Assembly: GCA_018267825.1 (NCBI GenBank)
Contig: JAFDXR010000005.1
Coordinates: forward strand, 186,001-250,000
Reading direction: 5' to 3'
Length of the DNA: 64,000 nucleotides
Origin: Bacteroidota bacterium
GTDB taxonomy: Bacteria; Bacteroidota; Bacteroidia; B-17B0; Aurantibacillaceae
The notes below the pieces were generated by a model. It had not been told where the DNA came from. It did not search any database and saw only the letters and a program-made list of their open reading frames with translations. The number at the start of each line of letters is the position of its first letter. Within the stretch, counting starts at the first letter, position 1. Shown in pieces: positions 42,901-52,244 of the stretch. The translations under genes and the position numbers were made by a program.

Positions 42901-43260
42901 GGCAGTGAACCCCCAAAGATCCAGTTGGTTAAACGTATTCAAAAATGAAGCGTCAGCTACTGCAATCGCTTGCATATTCAGCGTATCATATTTATAGATT
43001 CTGTAGATGCTATTGATAACCCCATAACCATAGTAATTACCATCACTGGCTTTGCATAAGCTAAGCCCGGCATTTTGAGGATAAGCCACAATATCCTTGA
43101 GTTTCTGGTAATTATTCCCGACTGCATCTGTTTTAAAAATAACACCGGCATCGTAGGTACCGCCTCTCGACGTAACACCATATATATCCGGGCTCTGTGC
43201 CTTTACAACGGACAGCAACATCACCATGCACCACAGCAAGCAAATCTTCTTCATACGCAA
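39925..43260 (-). CDS. T9SS type A cargo protein with GloVer-type tandem repeats
   Basis: An 1111-residue secreted protein. A signal peptide (ends SVVKAQ) is followed by about 780 residues of propeller-like repeats with the pattern GGxxxxGxLFxYDxxT...KLVDFDGxNxGxxPxGxL, the choice-of-anchor GloVer type. Then come an Ig-like stretch (GADKSICNNAQVVLGG), a 200-residue module shared with the protein at 43471-45900, and a C-terminal sorting domain (LAPNPSHDF ... PGVYTVVTETASGKLTKRIVKE). Such proteins cross the outer membrane through the type IX system and are anchored or released. Likely adhesin-like or matrix component; ligand unknown. Confidence 0.9.
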   Translation of the reverse strand: MRMKKICLLWCMVMLLSVVKAQSPDIYGVTSRGGTYDAGVIFKTDAVGNNYQKLKDIVAYPQNAGLSLCKASDGNYYGYGVINSIYRIYKYDTLNMQAIAVADASFLNTFNQLDLWGFTAGANGKLYAVAYAGSSGYGGIFEFDVATKTVTLKYNFTGGVNGSNPRGKLFLASNGKMYGSTMYDGANNNGTFFEYDYINNVFTKKFDNGANHNGLWISEVAGNLYMILGTTNAFNQATYMGGMIKYNLSTSTPVFYTLADLAWPNTDAYITSYGFESAANGKLYASGRQSSSSFAMTTVLEYDPVANTLTENSPVAYNIIPFGNFRQSTNGKLYILGYSICASSPSDSVCLNLNVYEYDIAGTVLNTKASLNPYVDGVVKGYPYNPFCDGLLATSFSLYGGNKFIASINNSILLYDTQTNTVTKKAQQGRAFGAYPYGKPIVKNNQLFCNLRPSELAKQNFGAMFKFDLGNNQLTGIVPNTNGVGGNFLDLGGNRIMATFGLGHNTFRASVYDIATNTYTAIGQTNQISGDPSGYFISATDGYIYGTLPGNNGVYVLDSVSQSEYLVYQASNTLQGDWFGGLIQANNGKIYGITNDGGVFAKGIIYSLDINSFNVTKLIDFNGVSRGAYPDGQLVQAANGKIYGTTTMGGTYDKGVLYAFDINTGLIQKLVDFDGTNKGQTPNGYLQLLPGNIIMGMTKEGGAHGMGTMFTYNYATNTFTKKLDFDGVNNGASPDKCGFTFDCSAVPVPTAGADKSICNNAQVVLGGANNSALYSYIWTPTVSLTGVTAPNPTLTVNSPTATYVMSASCDQTHIIDTVKILSIAPQTPAICVVTVDSASLFNYIYWDKTPYTNVDSFLIYREVISGYYLRIGGVKYADLSQFKDSLQAIGPANGNPNVGTYRYKIQIKDSCGNLSALSPYHNSIYFVNNSGTFTWNTYNVEGQSLTPVTQFDLMRDNLSDGVWTFVGSVAGTQNVLNDPQYSVYMNTGRWRVEALGFNCTPLAKTAQVTQQVVRSKSNVKNNLGGITAVNQADLERNILLAPNPSHDFIRVSSGYDLKRIAVYSVIGTMVAEINCSKEHQAVVDLSMLAPGVYTVVTETASGKLTKRIVKE

Positions 43261-43426
43261 TTAATAAAAATATACTGACGAATATAAAAATTTTATGCAG
43301 ACCAACAACATGAAACTATTGTAAAATCAAGGCTTACAAGGCCCCAAATGCCCCGCTAAGCCTTACAAAACGAGACACACACCATTTGATAAATAAATTT
43401 CACAAGATGGCAGATTCAGCATAAAA

Positions 43427-43449
43427 AAGCGCTCCCATGAGGAGCGCTT
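43427..43449 (-). terminator. Terminator downstream of the second T9SS cargo gene
   Basis: AAGCGCTCC (43427-43435) pairs with GGAGCGCTT (43441-43449), loop CATGA. On the minus strand it is followed by a T-run (43421-43427). The remaining spacer 43261-43420 shows no other clear feature. Confidence 0.85.
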
Positions 43450-43470
43450 CAAAAAAGATCATGAAACAGA

Positions 43471-45900
43471 TTATTCTTTCACTATCTTTCGTGATACACG
43501 TGTACCAGAAGCTTCGATGATGAGGGTATAAACTCCCGGGGCAAACGATCCGGTGCGGATAACCATGCCGTAATCTGCAGCAGATGTTTCCTGGTAAACC
43601 AATTCACCCATCACATTATACACAGACACTTTACGTATAGCTACCGGCGACTCGATTTTCACAACATCTGTAGCCGGATTCGGCGATACCTTCATCGACC
43701 CGCTCAGCTGACTTTCGCTAATACCTGTAGCCGTACCCAGGTTATTTTTCACGTTCGACTTCGATTTGGCATATACCTGCGACACTTTGGCCGTAGGCGA
43801 ACAGTTAAAGCCGAGCGCCTCTACACGCCACTTGCCTGTTGACTGATAGGTATTGTATTGCGGATCGTTCAATACGTTTTGGGTTCCCGCCACGGTACCC
43901 ACAACTGTCCAGGTGCCAGTACCGAGATTATCGCGTAACAAATTAAACTGGGTAACCGGCGTTATAGACGCACCTTCTACATCGTATGTATTCCAGGTGA
44001 AAGAGCCTGCATTATTAACGAAGTAAATACTGTTGTGATAAGGGCTCATAGCTCCAACATTCCCGCAACTGTCTTTGATCTGTATTTTATAACGATAGGT
44101 CCCTACGTTCGGATCACCGTTGGCAGGGCCTATGCTTTGTAATGAATCCTTGAACTGGCTCAGGGCACTGTATTTTTGGCCGCCGATCCGGTGATAAACA
44201 CCTGAAGTTACCTCGCGGTAAATAATAAAACTGTCGACATGCTGATAGGCTGTTTTGTTCCAGTATATATAATTGTAAGTCGATGCGCTGTCTGACGAAA
44301 CCAGGCATATATTTGGTGTCTGAGGCACCAGTACATTAATGCTGCCTGTTGTTGTATTGGAACAACCATTGCTGGTACCGGTTACTGTATATACCGTAGT
44401 AACGGTTGGAGAAGCCGAAATGCTTGCTGCTGTAGAGCCTGTATTCCAACTGTATGTTGTAGCCCCACTGGCCGTGATAGTAGCAGAATTGCCACCGCAG
44501 ATTGTTGTATTGGTTGCAATAACCGACGGAATAGAATAAATGGTAATGGTGTGCGACACCGGTGTACCACTTCCAAACTGGTTGGTGGCAATCATGGTAA
44601 TGGTTTTTGTTCCGACTGAGCTATATGTCACAACGGGGTTTTGCGAAATAGAACTGGACGGAGAGCCTCCGGCCATGATCCAGTTCCAGCTATTGGCCAT
44701 ATTAGCTGAATTATCCGTCAGCTGAACAGCTTGCCCGACACAGCCCCCGGAAGGCAATGTAAAACTTGATACCGGAAGCATCTGCGATTTCAGGTACATA
44801 TTATCAATTTTAAAATCGGAACCTATATAGTTTGCAGGAGTTGGATAGGTGCGCGACGAGTTCAGAAAAATAAGAAGAGAATCTGGCTGACTTGGCGCAT
44901 TGATCGGAATTTTGGCAAGCTTATACACGGCTGAAAGCCCCAGATATTTATTAACGCCATAATTGAATACACCGTTTTTCTTAAAATTAAGGTAAACCGC
45001 AGCGCTATCAGTCGGATCGGCCGGCAGGTATTTATAGTACAGGAATAATGTATCAACCTGGTTTGGAAACGGGTAACCGCCTTTGGTTGTGCCTGGTGCT
45101 GAAATTCCATCTACAGCTGAACCCATACGTGGTGAGTTGTCGCCAAAACCCGGTGCAGAGGTCTGCAGTTCGAGTGCATAACTTCCGCTGTATACATCGG
45201 TAGTCCGCTGGTAACCGCCTCCGAGCGACCAGCCGTTTAATTTGTAAGACGACAATGTTTGCCAGCTTTCAAAATCACCGTTAAGCATTGCGGGTTGACT
45301 GGTGATCCCCGTAAAGCTGAGGCTGTCGAGTTGCAGCATATTGCCCGGGATGCCAAAATTGGCAAACGCATTGCTCGATGCCGCCGCAAAAATAACCGTA
45401 TCGGGAGTTACCGGTAATGCCGGACTGAATGTAGGGTTGAATAAAGTGTATGTGGCGTGTGTAGCACCTATTTTATAGAGATAGGTTCCAATAGTGGTCC
45501 CCAGTTTTTTGAAATACAGGAGGATCAATGCTGTATCGCCGGTATTGATATTACTTTTGTAATACACCCTCAATCCATTCGGTTTTTGGGAGATAGGCAC
45601 TCCGCCGGTGGGAGGATTGCTCCCCGGATTACCATTGGCAAAATAAGCGAACAGGGTATCATTGTTTGCTGCAACTGTTGTCAGCTGTATCGCATACGAT
45701 CCATGATAGGCATCGTTGGTTTTAATGGCATTAACAACGTTGGTCTGACCATTTTTTTCTTCCTGGTTAGACGACTGATAGTTGAGTGGATTTTCATAGC
45801 TGGTAACGATCCAGTTTTCAAATCCTCCATTGGGTACAGACTGGGCCATGCCCGCTGCCGAAAAAAAAGCGCTCAGAATAAAAAGTAAAATTTTTCTCAT
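43471..45900 (-). CDS. T9SS type A cargo protein with PKD-like domain
   Basis: An 809-residue secreted protein. Signal peptide ends GMAQS. Two similar jelly-roll-like blocks follow (VPNGGFENWIVTSYENPLNYQS near 22 and LNGDFESWQTLSSYKLNGWS near 210), each with YSGSYALEL/YHGSYAIQL, then a PKD-like domain near 390-460 (ANSWNWIMAGGSPSSS), an Ig-like repeat (TICGGNSATITASGATTYSW), the 200-residue module shared with the 39925 protein, and a sorting domain ending in TRVSRKIVKE. The two genes are adjacent on the same strand and are likely paralogous in their C-terminal part. Expected at the cell surface. Confidence 0.9.
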   Translation of the reverse strand: MRKILLFILSAFFSAAGMAQSVPNGGFENWIVTSYENPLNYQSSNQEEKNGQTNVVNAIKTNDAYHGSYAIQLTTVAANNDTLFAYFANGNPGSNPPTGGVPISQKPNGLRVYYKSNINTGDTALILLYFKKLGTTIGTYLYKIGATHATYTLFNPTFSPALPVTPDTVIFAAASSNAFANFGIPGNMLQLDSLSFTGITSQPAMLNGDFESWQTLSSYKLNGWSLGGGYQRTTDVYSGSYALELQTSAPGFGDNSPRMGSAVDGISAPGTTKGGYPFPNQVDTLFLYYKYLPADPTDSAAVYLNFKKNGVFNYGVNKYLGLSAVYKLAKIPINAPSQPDSLLIFLNSSRTYPTPANYIGSDFKIDNMYLKSQMLPVSSFTLPSGGCVGQAVQLTDNSANMANSWNWIMAGGSPSSSISQNPVVTYSSVGTKTITMIATNQFGSGTPVSHTITIYSIPSVIATNTTICGGNSATITASGATTYSWNTGSTAASISASPTVTTVYTVTGTSNGCSNTTTGSINVLVPQTPNICLVSSDSASTYNYIYWNKTAYQHVDSFIIYREVTSGVYHRIGGQKYSALSQFKDSLQSIGPANGDPNVGTYRYKIQIKDSCGNVGAMSPYHNSIYFVNNAGSFTWNTYDVEGASITPVTQFNLLRDNLGTGTWTVVGTVAGTQNVLNDPQYNTYQSTGKWRVEALGFNCSPTAKVSQVYAKSKSNVKNNLGTATGISESQLSGSMKVSPNPATDVVKIESPVAIRKVSVYNVMGELVYQETSAADYGMVIRTGSFAPGVYTLIIEASGTRVSRKIVKE

Positions 45901-46142
45901 GTGATATAAAGTTTGAGTAATAAAGGTATAAAAAAATTAGTTTTGGCCAGAATGAGTAAAATTCCAGAGTATCTTTCCTGGCTGTTGCCTCATCCTATGC
46001 ATTGTATTAAGGCTCTTTGGCCGTGAATCCGGGGAAATGTCCGGAAAGAAACAAAGTCCTCAAAAACATCCTGCCATGGCACATTAAGTGGCTAGTTTTA
46101 GTAATATCCATTATATTTACTCTGGATTTAACATTTCAACAG
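45901..46142. other. Spacer between divergent T9SS and SpoIIE genes
   Basis: About 240 bp without a gene. A TATATTTA -7-like box is at 46112-46119 on the plus strand, with no good -33 element. The plus-strand frame is open back to about 46017, but this part shows no signal-peptide features or ATG and is unlikely to be coding. Confidence 0.4.
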
Positions 46143-49100
46143 TTGCCATTCCGGTCGGTCTATATTTATTGTATTATTCTGAGCTTTTACTTTTTAAACG
46201 TTTCAGGTCAGCAGGGCAACCGTTATCTCACCAATTTCTCCACAGCCGATTATAAAGCAAGTGATCAAAACTGGGATGCTGTTCAGGACAGTAGTGGTAA
46301 AATGTATTTTGCCAACCTGAGCGGGGTGCTTGTGTATGACGGGAAGTTCTGGAAAATTATTCTGCTGCCCGGCGGAACGAGTGTATTTTCGCTGGATAAA
46401 GATGAACATGACCGGATCTATGTGGGTGGCGACAATGAATTCGGGTTCCTGGAACAGGACGCACAGGGGGCTTTGCAATACCGTTCGCTTTCCGATAAAC
46501 TAAAAGGCCCTGATAAGGAATTTTCCAGCACCTGGGCCACACACTGCATCGGTAAAGATGTTTTTTTCTGCAGCAACGAGAAAATTTTCTGGTATCACGA
46601 AGGCGTTGTAAAGGCCTATTCGCCAGACAGTTCGGGCTTTCACACATTTTTCAGGGTGGGCAACCACCTTTTTGTCAGGGAATTCGACAAAGGCTTCAGT
46701 GTTTTCGAAAACGGGAACCTGAGTTTTGTAAAAGGCAGTGAGGAGTTTGCCGACAAACGTGTTTATTCTGTTCAGCAGATGCAGGGCAACACTTACATTG
46801 TGGCTACCCGCAACAATGGTATTTACCTGTTGTATTACAACGATAAAAATCCGTCCAAGTCTGTTTTTGTAAAACGCAACACGCTTATTGATCAGTGGAT
46901 GACCGAAAAAGAATTATACTGCGGCGCCCGCCTGAGCGATAACCGCTATGCTTTCGGCAGCTTAAAAGACGGGATGATCATCACGGATCGTTCGTTTCAC
47001 ATCATCACAAAACTCCACTCCAATAACGGGTTGCAGGATGATGCTGTTAAAAATATTTTCCAGGATGCCAATAACAACCTGTGGCTGTCGCTTAATTTCG
47101 GTATCGCCTTTTACGAAGAAAACACCCCGATTACGTTCTGGAAAAAAAACGACGGTATTAAAGGTGTGGTCGAAAACATCATTACCTATAAAGGCACCAT
47201 GTATGCAGCTACCGACAAGGGCCTTCTGAAATATAACCGCGATGAGGAACATTTCGAGCTCAGCCCGATTACATTTCCGTGCTTCGCGCTCACATCATCC
47301 GGCGAGTCCCTCTTTATTGCTACAACAGACGGCTTTTATATGTTTGACGGCAAAAATTATAAACTGCTCCTCGAGGAATCTGCCTATTCAGCACTTTACG
47401 ACAAGCAAACCAATATGCTGTATATAGGCACCAGCAATAATCTTTATAAAACACGTTTAAAAAACTCAGCACTTGAAATTCTTAATACTATAGAAGATGC
47501 AGGCGCTGTGAGATCCATCGCCGTGGATGCAAATGGCAATGCCGCCGTGGGCACAACCGGAAACGGCGTTTATGTATTGACCAATGCCAACGAACAAATT
47601 CACCTGACCGACAAAGAGGGCTTACCCTATACGAATGAAAATGCCGTGTTTGTATACAACGGAAAAATATACATCACCTCCGAAAAGGGCATTTATGGCT
47701 GGATTCCCGCTAACAAAAAAACAGTGACACTGGCCGCAAACATGAATCCTTTTAAAACGGGAATCTCCATTTCATCGGCCAGCCAGGTACGCAACCAGAT
47801 CTGGTTCCTCGGCGCATATATCGACAAATCCAAAGAACGCACCGAAGAAATCTATAGCATAGAACCGGTTGGCGACCAGTTCAGAATCCATCCTTCATTC
47901 CTCAACCGTATCCAGGGTGCTACTGCCAAGCAGTTTTTTTGCGACTCAGACTATGTATACATTGGTACAAACCAGGGGCTCTTCTGTTATGATCTGGGCA
48001 AAACAGTGAAACCGGCACATTTCAGTACCATTGTTTCCAAAGCCTGGTTTGGCAACGACACGGTGAATTATATCGAGAACTATGCCGGCGAATCTTTTTT
48101 CGTGGAATCAGTAATTCCTTACGATAAAAACGAATTGCATATTGCGCCTGCTGCCACAACTTTTTTCGGTTCAGATCTTATTGAATTTTCCTATTACCTC
48201 GAAGGCAAGGAAAGCACTTACCGCGACTGGAATGTGACCAATATGATTGAATATAACAACATTCACGAGGGGCATTACATCCTGCACCTCAAAGCACGCG
48301 ATATTCTGGGTAACGAATCAAGGCCTGTGACGTTTTCCTTTTCGGTATCGCCTCCCTGGTTCCGCACAACCTGGGCATACATCTGCTATGGTTTATTAGC
48401 CATCGGTTCGGTTTTACTTTTTGTAAGCCTGTATACTAAACGACTCAAGCAACGAAACATCAACCTTGAGAACATTATCACGCAACGTACCAAAACCATT
48501 GTAGACCAGAAGCAGGAACTGGAACATAAAAACCAGGAAATCACAGACTCCATTAACTACGCCAAGCGGATTCAGCTTTCGATTCTGCCTGAAATAAAAT
48601 CCATTAACCAGCAATGGAATGACGTGTTTGTTTTCTATCAGCCAAAAGATATCGTGAGCGGTGATTTTTACTGGTACAAAAAACTCAATGACCATGAGTT
48701 TCTCATTGCCATTGCCGATTGTACCGGGCATGGTGTTCCGGGAGGATTCATGAGTATGATCTGTTCCGACAAATTGCACCAGGCCGCAGAAATTTCGACA
48801 GACCCGGGACAATTGCTTTATCATGCCAATAACTTCCTGAAAGATGCCCTCAAACAGGGTAATGTAGAGGGTGGCACAAAAGACGGGATGGAAATTGCAC
48901 TGCTCAAAATAAACACGGCCACGCAGTCGGTAAGCTATAGCGGTGCCAACCGCTTTCTATGGATCATTAAAAAAGATACACGTGTGCTTGAAGAAATAAA
49001 AGCCACAAAAGCCAGTATTGCCAGTACCACCGATTACAACTGCGAATACGAAGTGCATTACCTGCAGCTTCAGAAAGGCGACACCCTGTATATCAGCAGC

Positions 49101-49292
49101 GACGGGTATCCGGATCAGTTTGGCGGACCAGACGGAAAAAAATTCATGACAAAAAATTTCAAGCAATACCTTCAGAATATTACCGATCTGCCAATTGCCC
49201 AACAGGGCGAACTGCTTCGCGACAACATCAATAACTGGATGAATGGCGTTGAGCAGGTCGACGATCTCCTCGTGATCGGTGTCAGACTCTGA
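46143..49292 (+). CDS. Two-component-type propeller sensor fused to SpoIIE (PP2C) phosphatase
   Basis: A 1049-residue protein: signal peptide, a periplasmic beta-propeller of ligand-sensor type (repeats such as NGLQDDAVKNIFQDANNNLWLSLNFGIA), a Y_Y_Y domain near 690-760, a membrane segment (WAYICYGLLAIGSVLLFVSLY), coiled coil with EITDSINYAKRIQ, and a SpoIIE phosphatase with SGDFYWY, ADCTGHGVPGG and DGYPDQFGG carrying the metal-binding aspartates. Output is therefore Ser/Thr dephosphorylation in the cytoplasm. There is no ATG before the signal peptide; TTG at 46143 gives a normal one and follows the -7-like box at 46112. Confidence 0.85.
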   Translation: MPFRSVYIYCIILSFYFLNVSGQQGNRYLTNFSTADYKASDQNWDAVQDSSGKMYFANLSGVLVYDGKFWKIILLPGGTSVFSLDKDEHDRIYVGGDNEFGFLEQDAQGALQYRSLSDKLKGPDKEFSSTWATHCIGKDVFFCSNEKIFWYHEGVVKAYSPDSSGFHTFFRVGNHLFVREFDKGFSVFENGNLSFVKGSEEFADKRVYSVQQMQGNTYIVATRNNGIYLLYYNDKNPSKSVFVKRNTLIDQWMTEKELYCGARLSDNRYAFGSLKDGMIITDRSFHIITKLHSNNGLQDDAVKNIFQDANNNLWLSLNFGIAFYEENTPITFWKKNDGIKGVVENIITYKGTMYAATDKGLLKYNRDEEHFELSPITFPCFALTSSGESLFIATTDGFYMFDGKNYKLLLEESAYSALYDKQTNMLYIGTSNNLYKTRLKNSALEILNTIEDAGAVRSIAVDANGNAAVGTTGNGVYVLTNANEQIHLTDKEGLPYTNENAVFVYNGKIYITSEKGIYGWIPANKKTVTLAANMNPFKTGISISSASQVRNQIWFLGAYIDKSKERTEEIYSIEPVGDQFRIHPSFLNRIQGATAKQFFCDSDYVYIGTNQGLFCYDLGKTVKPAHFSTIVSKAWFGNDTVNYIENYAGESFFVESVIPYDKNELHIAPAATTFFGSDLIEFSYYLEGKESTYRDWNVTNMIEYNNIHEGHYILHLKARDILGNESRPVTFSFSVSPPWFRTTWAYICYGLLAIGSVLLFVSLYTKRLKQRNINLENIITQRTKTIVDQKQELEHKNQEITDSINYAKRIQLSILPEIKSINQQWNDVFVFYQPKDIVSGDFYWYKKLNDHEFLIAIADCTGHGVPGGFMSMICSDKLHQAAEISTDPGQLLYHANNFLKDALKQGNVEGGTKDGMEIALLKINTATQSVSYSGANRFLWIIKKDTRVLEEIKATKASIASTTDYNCEYEVHYLQLQKGDTLYISSDGYPDQFGGPDGKKFMTKNFKQYLQNITDLPIAQQGELLRDNINNWMNGVEQVDDLLVIGVRL

Positions 49293-49302
49293 CCTCTATA
49301 CG

Positions 49303-50004
49303 TTACTGAAAAAAGGTTCTTACCAATCCTATAGACAGAAAATAATTATTGGTAGGAATCGGGGCATCGTGGTTAAACTCCATGGTATAGGATATTTCGG
49401 CCTGCCAGTTTTCACTGACATTATACAACAAACCATAAAACAGGCGGATGCGGTTAAAACCATGGAATCCGCGTTCGTAATACATGCCGTCGAATTTATA
49501 ATAGGTTTCTTCGGCAATATAAGGCGTGAATTTATAAGGGAGTTTATAACGGGCCGTGATTTTATTCCGCAGGTAATAATCGCGCACCCGGTTGCCCTGT
49601 GGGTCTGCATTAAAATCCTTAAACTGCATATCGCCCAGAAAGCGATCAAAAAAAGTAAAATTACCAACCTTCTTCCGGCCTGTAAAATACCACTCCAGCT
49701 GGTGTCTGTAGCTGTACGAAGGGTCCTCCCGTTTCTTATTCACGAAAATGTAGTTCACATTAAAACGAAGGTTTTTGCCAAACCGGTACAAAGCGCCTCC
49801 ATCGAAATAAGAATAACCGTACTGCGTTGCATTATTTATAAACCGGGTCTGATGCTGGAGATGTACCATCCAGCGCTTATTCAAAGGCGTTTCTCCTTCC
49901 AGGTTTAACCATACCTGAAAGTCCTTTTCCGGCTTCTGTGCAGATATTGGTGCTGCATGCAGAAGTAAAAAACACAGACTTATAAACGCGAAAACAGACC
50001 TCAT
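49303..50004 (-). CDS. DUF2490 outer-membrane protein
   Basis: A 233-residue protein with signal peptide (ending APISAQ) and the beta-strand pattern of DUF2490: LEGETPLNKRWMVHLQHQTRFI, LRFNVNYIFVNKK, YRHQLEWYFTGRKK, YLRNKITARYKLPYKFTPYIAEE, and FLSIGLVRTFFQ at the end with a terminal aromatic. The family is predicted to be a small outer-membrane barrel; role unknown. Convergent with the SpoIIE gene (10 bp apart). Confidence 0.85.
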   Translation of the reverse strand: MRSVFAFISLCFLLLHAAPISAQKPEKDFQVWLNLEGETPLNKRWMVHLQHQTRFINNATQYGYSYFDGGALYRFGKNLRFNVNYIFVNKKREDPSYSYRHQLEWYFTGRKKVGNFTFFDRFLGDMQFKDFNADPQGNRVRDYYLRNKITARYKLPYKFTPYIAEETYYKFDGMYYERGFHGFNRIRLFYGLLYNVSENWQAEISYTMEFNHDAPIPTNNYFLSIGLVRTFFQ

Positions 50005-50150
50005 CTTTCAACAAAGCTATTATTTTATGGCAATACTTTACAAAAAAGAGGTAAATACCCCCAAAAAACCGAGTGAAGAATTTTGAAGACACGGCCTTTC
50101 AAAGTATATTAGAGATTAATTTAATGTTTCTTTTATATTAAATATACAGC

Positions 50151-51821
50151 ATGAGAAAACGCTTTATTTTACCTCTTTGCATACTCCTTGTTTTTTATAC
50201 ATTCAATATCCGTGCTCAGTGGAGCAATTTTACAACCGTCAACACCCCGGTGTCTGTTCCTCCGAAATCGCAGCAGAATGCGCACGGAGTTACCGATAAA
50301 AAAGGAGGCATTATTGCCGCCTGGGACGACAACAGGAACAGCACCGGCAATTCTACCGATATCTATGCGCAGCGCCTCAATTCTGCCGGCCAGGCCAAAT
50401 GGCCTGCCAATGGCGTCGCCGTATGTACCAACACCCTTATGCAACGCTCCGTGAATGTAGCCGAAGACGGTGTGGGCGGTGCTATTTTTGTGTGGGAAGA
50501 TAACCGCAATGGCAATTATGATATCTACGCCCAGCACATCGACTCCAGCGGTAATGCCTTATGGACAGCAGATGGCGTGGCAGTATGCAGCAAAACCACA
50601 AACCAGAAAAACCCGAAAATCATTACCGATCAGGCCGGCGGAGCCATCATTGTGTGGGAAGACTCCGTGAATATTTACTGGGATATTTATGCGCAACGCA
50701 TCAGCTCTACCGGCAACCTGCTCTGGACCAGCGGCGGGGTGGGCATTTGCACCGCACCCAATATGCAGAATAACCCAAGGCTTGATATAGATGGAGCCGG
50801 TGGCGCCATTATAACCTGGCAGGATAAACGCGGGAATGTTGATTATGACATTTATGCGCAACGCGTCAACGCAACGGGTGCAACACAATGGAACTCCAAC
50901 GGTGTTGTTGTATGCAACGCCACCAATACACAGAATAACCCAAGGGTTGAACCCGATGGTGCCAGTGGTGCTTATATTGCCTGGGTCGACAAACGCACGG
51001 GATTTGATTATGATATTTATGCACAGCGGCTCGATGCTTCCGGTGCTGCTCAATGGACCGGCAATGGCGTAGTTGTGTGCAATGCATCAACGAATCAGAG
51101 TGCTGTTGATATGAAATATTTTGGTTCAGGGCTTATCCTCTCCTGGAAAGATGAGCGAAACGGCAGCTACGACATTTATATGCAGGTACTCAATAGTAGT
51201 GGAGTTGCCAGTGGCACTGCCAATGGTGTCAAATTATCATCGGCCCTCAAATCTATTAACCCCAATAGTATCAGCGACGGAACTGGCAACGCCATTGTGG
51301 TTTGGCAGGATTCTACAGTAGCGGGCTGGGATGTTACATCTCAAAAAGTAAATGCCTCTGCTGTCATTCAATGGACAGCCGGAGGTGTAACCGTTTCGAA
51401 TGCTTCCGACGACCAGGTCAATCCTTCGCAGGTAAGCGATGGGCACGGTGGCGCTATTTACATATGGGAAGATCACCGCAATACTGCCGATTATGATGTA
51501 TATGCACAGCATCTGTATACAAACGGTGCCGTGAGTGTAGGTATTGAGGAATACACACAGGCTCACGCCAACAACTCCCTGTGCTATCCAAACCCTGTTT
51601 CTGATGTAGCATCTATCCGGTTAAAAAATCCGGAGCCGGACCAGGAATACACACTCAACATTTACGATATTTATGGTAATATTGTTGGCGGTGACAACAT
51701 GAACCAGGAAGGTGTTTTCAGGCTCATGACATCGGCATTCAGTGCAGGCATCTACTATTATACAATTTCTACCAAATATACAACCCTTGTCAGCAAAGGA
51801 CATTTCAGTATTATCCGATAA
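50151..51821 (+). CDS. T9SS type A cargo protein with eight tandem repeats
   Basis: A 556-residue secreted protein. Signal peptide ends FNIRAQ. Residues 40-430 consist of eight units of about 50 residues with core GGAI(I/F)xWEDxRNxxxDIYAQRxxxxGxxxW and ending in NGVxVCxAxxxQxNP, probably one blade each of a beta-propeller. The C-terminal 90 residues are a T9SS type A sorting domain (SLCYPNPVSDVASIRL ... LVSKGHFSIIR). Unit 6 is the most diverged. Co-directional with the lipoprotein gene 6 bp downstream, suggesting a surface complex. Confidence 0.9.
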   Translation: MRKRFILPLCILLVFYTFNIRAQWSNFTTVNTPVSVPPKSQQNAHGVTDKKGGIIAAWDDNRNSTGNSTDIYAQRLNSAGQAKWPANGVAVCTNTLMQRSVNVAEDGVGGAIFVWEDNRNGNYDIYAQHIDSSGNALWTADGVAVCSKTTNQKNPKIITDQAGGAIIVWEDSVNIYWDIYAQRISSTGNLLWTSGGVGICTAPNMQNNPRLDIDGAGGAIITWQDKRGNVDYDIYAQRVNATGATQWNSNGVVVCNATNTQNNPRVEPDGASGAYIAWVDKRTGFDYDIYAQRLDASGAAQWTGNGVVVCNASTNQSAVDMKYFGSGLILSWKDERNGSYDIYMQVLNSSGVASGTANGVKLSSALKSINPNSISDGTGNAIVVWQDSTVAGWDVTSQKVNASAVIQWTAGGVTVSNASDDQVNPSQVSDGHGGAIYIWEDHRNTADYDVYAQHLYTNGAVSVGIEEYTQAHANNSLCYPNPVSDVASIRLKNPEPDQEYTLNIYDIYGNIVGGDNMNQEGVFRLMTSAFSAGIYYYTISTKYTTLVSKGHFSIIR

Positions 51822-51827
51822 AGCATT

Positions 51828-52241
51828 ATGAAAAAAACAATTCTGACCTTATTGCTGATAAGCCTGCTCGCAGGTATCCATTCATGCAAGAAAACACCCG
51901 GCGAAGGCGGCAATGCCCAAATAACCGGCAAAGTATGGACCGAAGACTGGGATAACCCGAATTTCACATACATCGTACACGAGTATCCCGGAGCTAATGT
52001 CAATGTATATATCTACTTTGGCGATGACCTCTCTCCGGGCGAATCCGTGAAAACAAATGCCAATGGTGAGTTTCAGTTCAAATACCTGCGCAAAGGCGAT
52101 TATAAGATTGTTGTATACAGCAAAACAAAACAGGACCCGTCGAGCCTGTCTTCACCCAGCACGATTCCAATAGTAGTTAAAGCCACTCTATCAAAACGTA
52201 AAGAAATTAAAGACGTAGGCACACTTACCATCAAAGAATAA
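51828..52241 (+). CDS. Lipoprotein with a carboxypeptidase-regulatory-like fold
   Basis: A 137-residue lipoprotein. The lipobox is IHSC with Cys about residue 23, followed by KK. The mature part starts AQITGKVWTEDW and has the beta-sandwich look of carboxypeptidase regulatory or SpaA-like domains: PGANVNVYIYFGDD, KTNANGEFQFKYLRKGDYKIVVYSKT. Such domains bind ligands or act as spacers. Gene lies 6 bp after the T9SS gene and 3 bp before the next one, so it is a probable operon of three secreted products. Confidence 0.8.
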   Translation: MKKTILTLLLISLLAGIHSCKKTPGEGGNAQITGKVWTEDWDNPNFTYIVHEYPGANVNVYIYFGDDLSPGESVKTNANGEFQFKYLRKGDYKIVVYSKTKQDPSSLSSPSTIPIVVKATLSKRKEIKDVGTLTIKE

Positions 52242-52244
52242 ACC

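Noticed and set aside
50559-51090. Antisense open frames with repetitive sequence in the T9SS repeat gene
   Set aside because: They mirror the tandem repeats of the plus-strand gene; composition (Cys/His/Arg-rich in one frame) is not protein-like.
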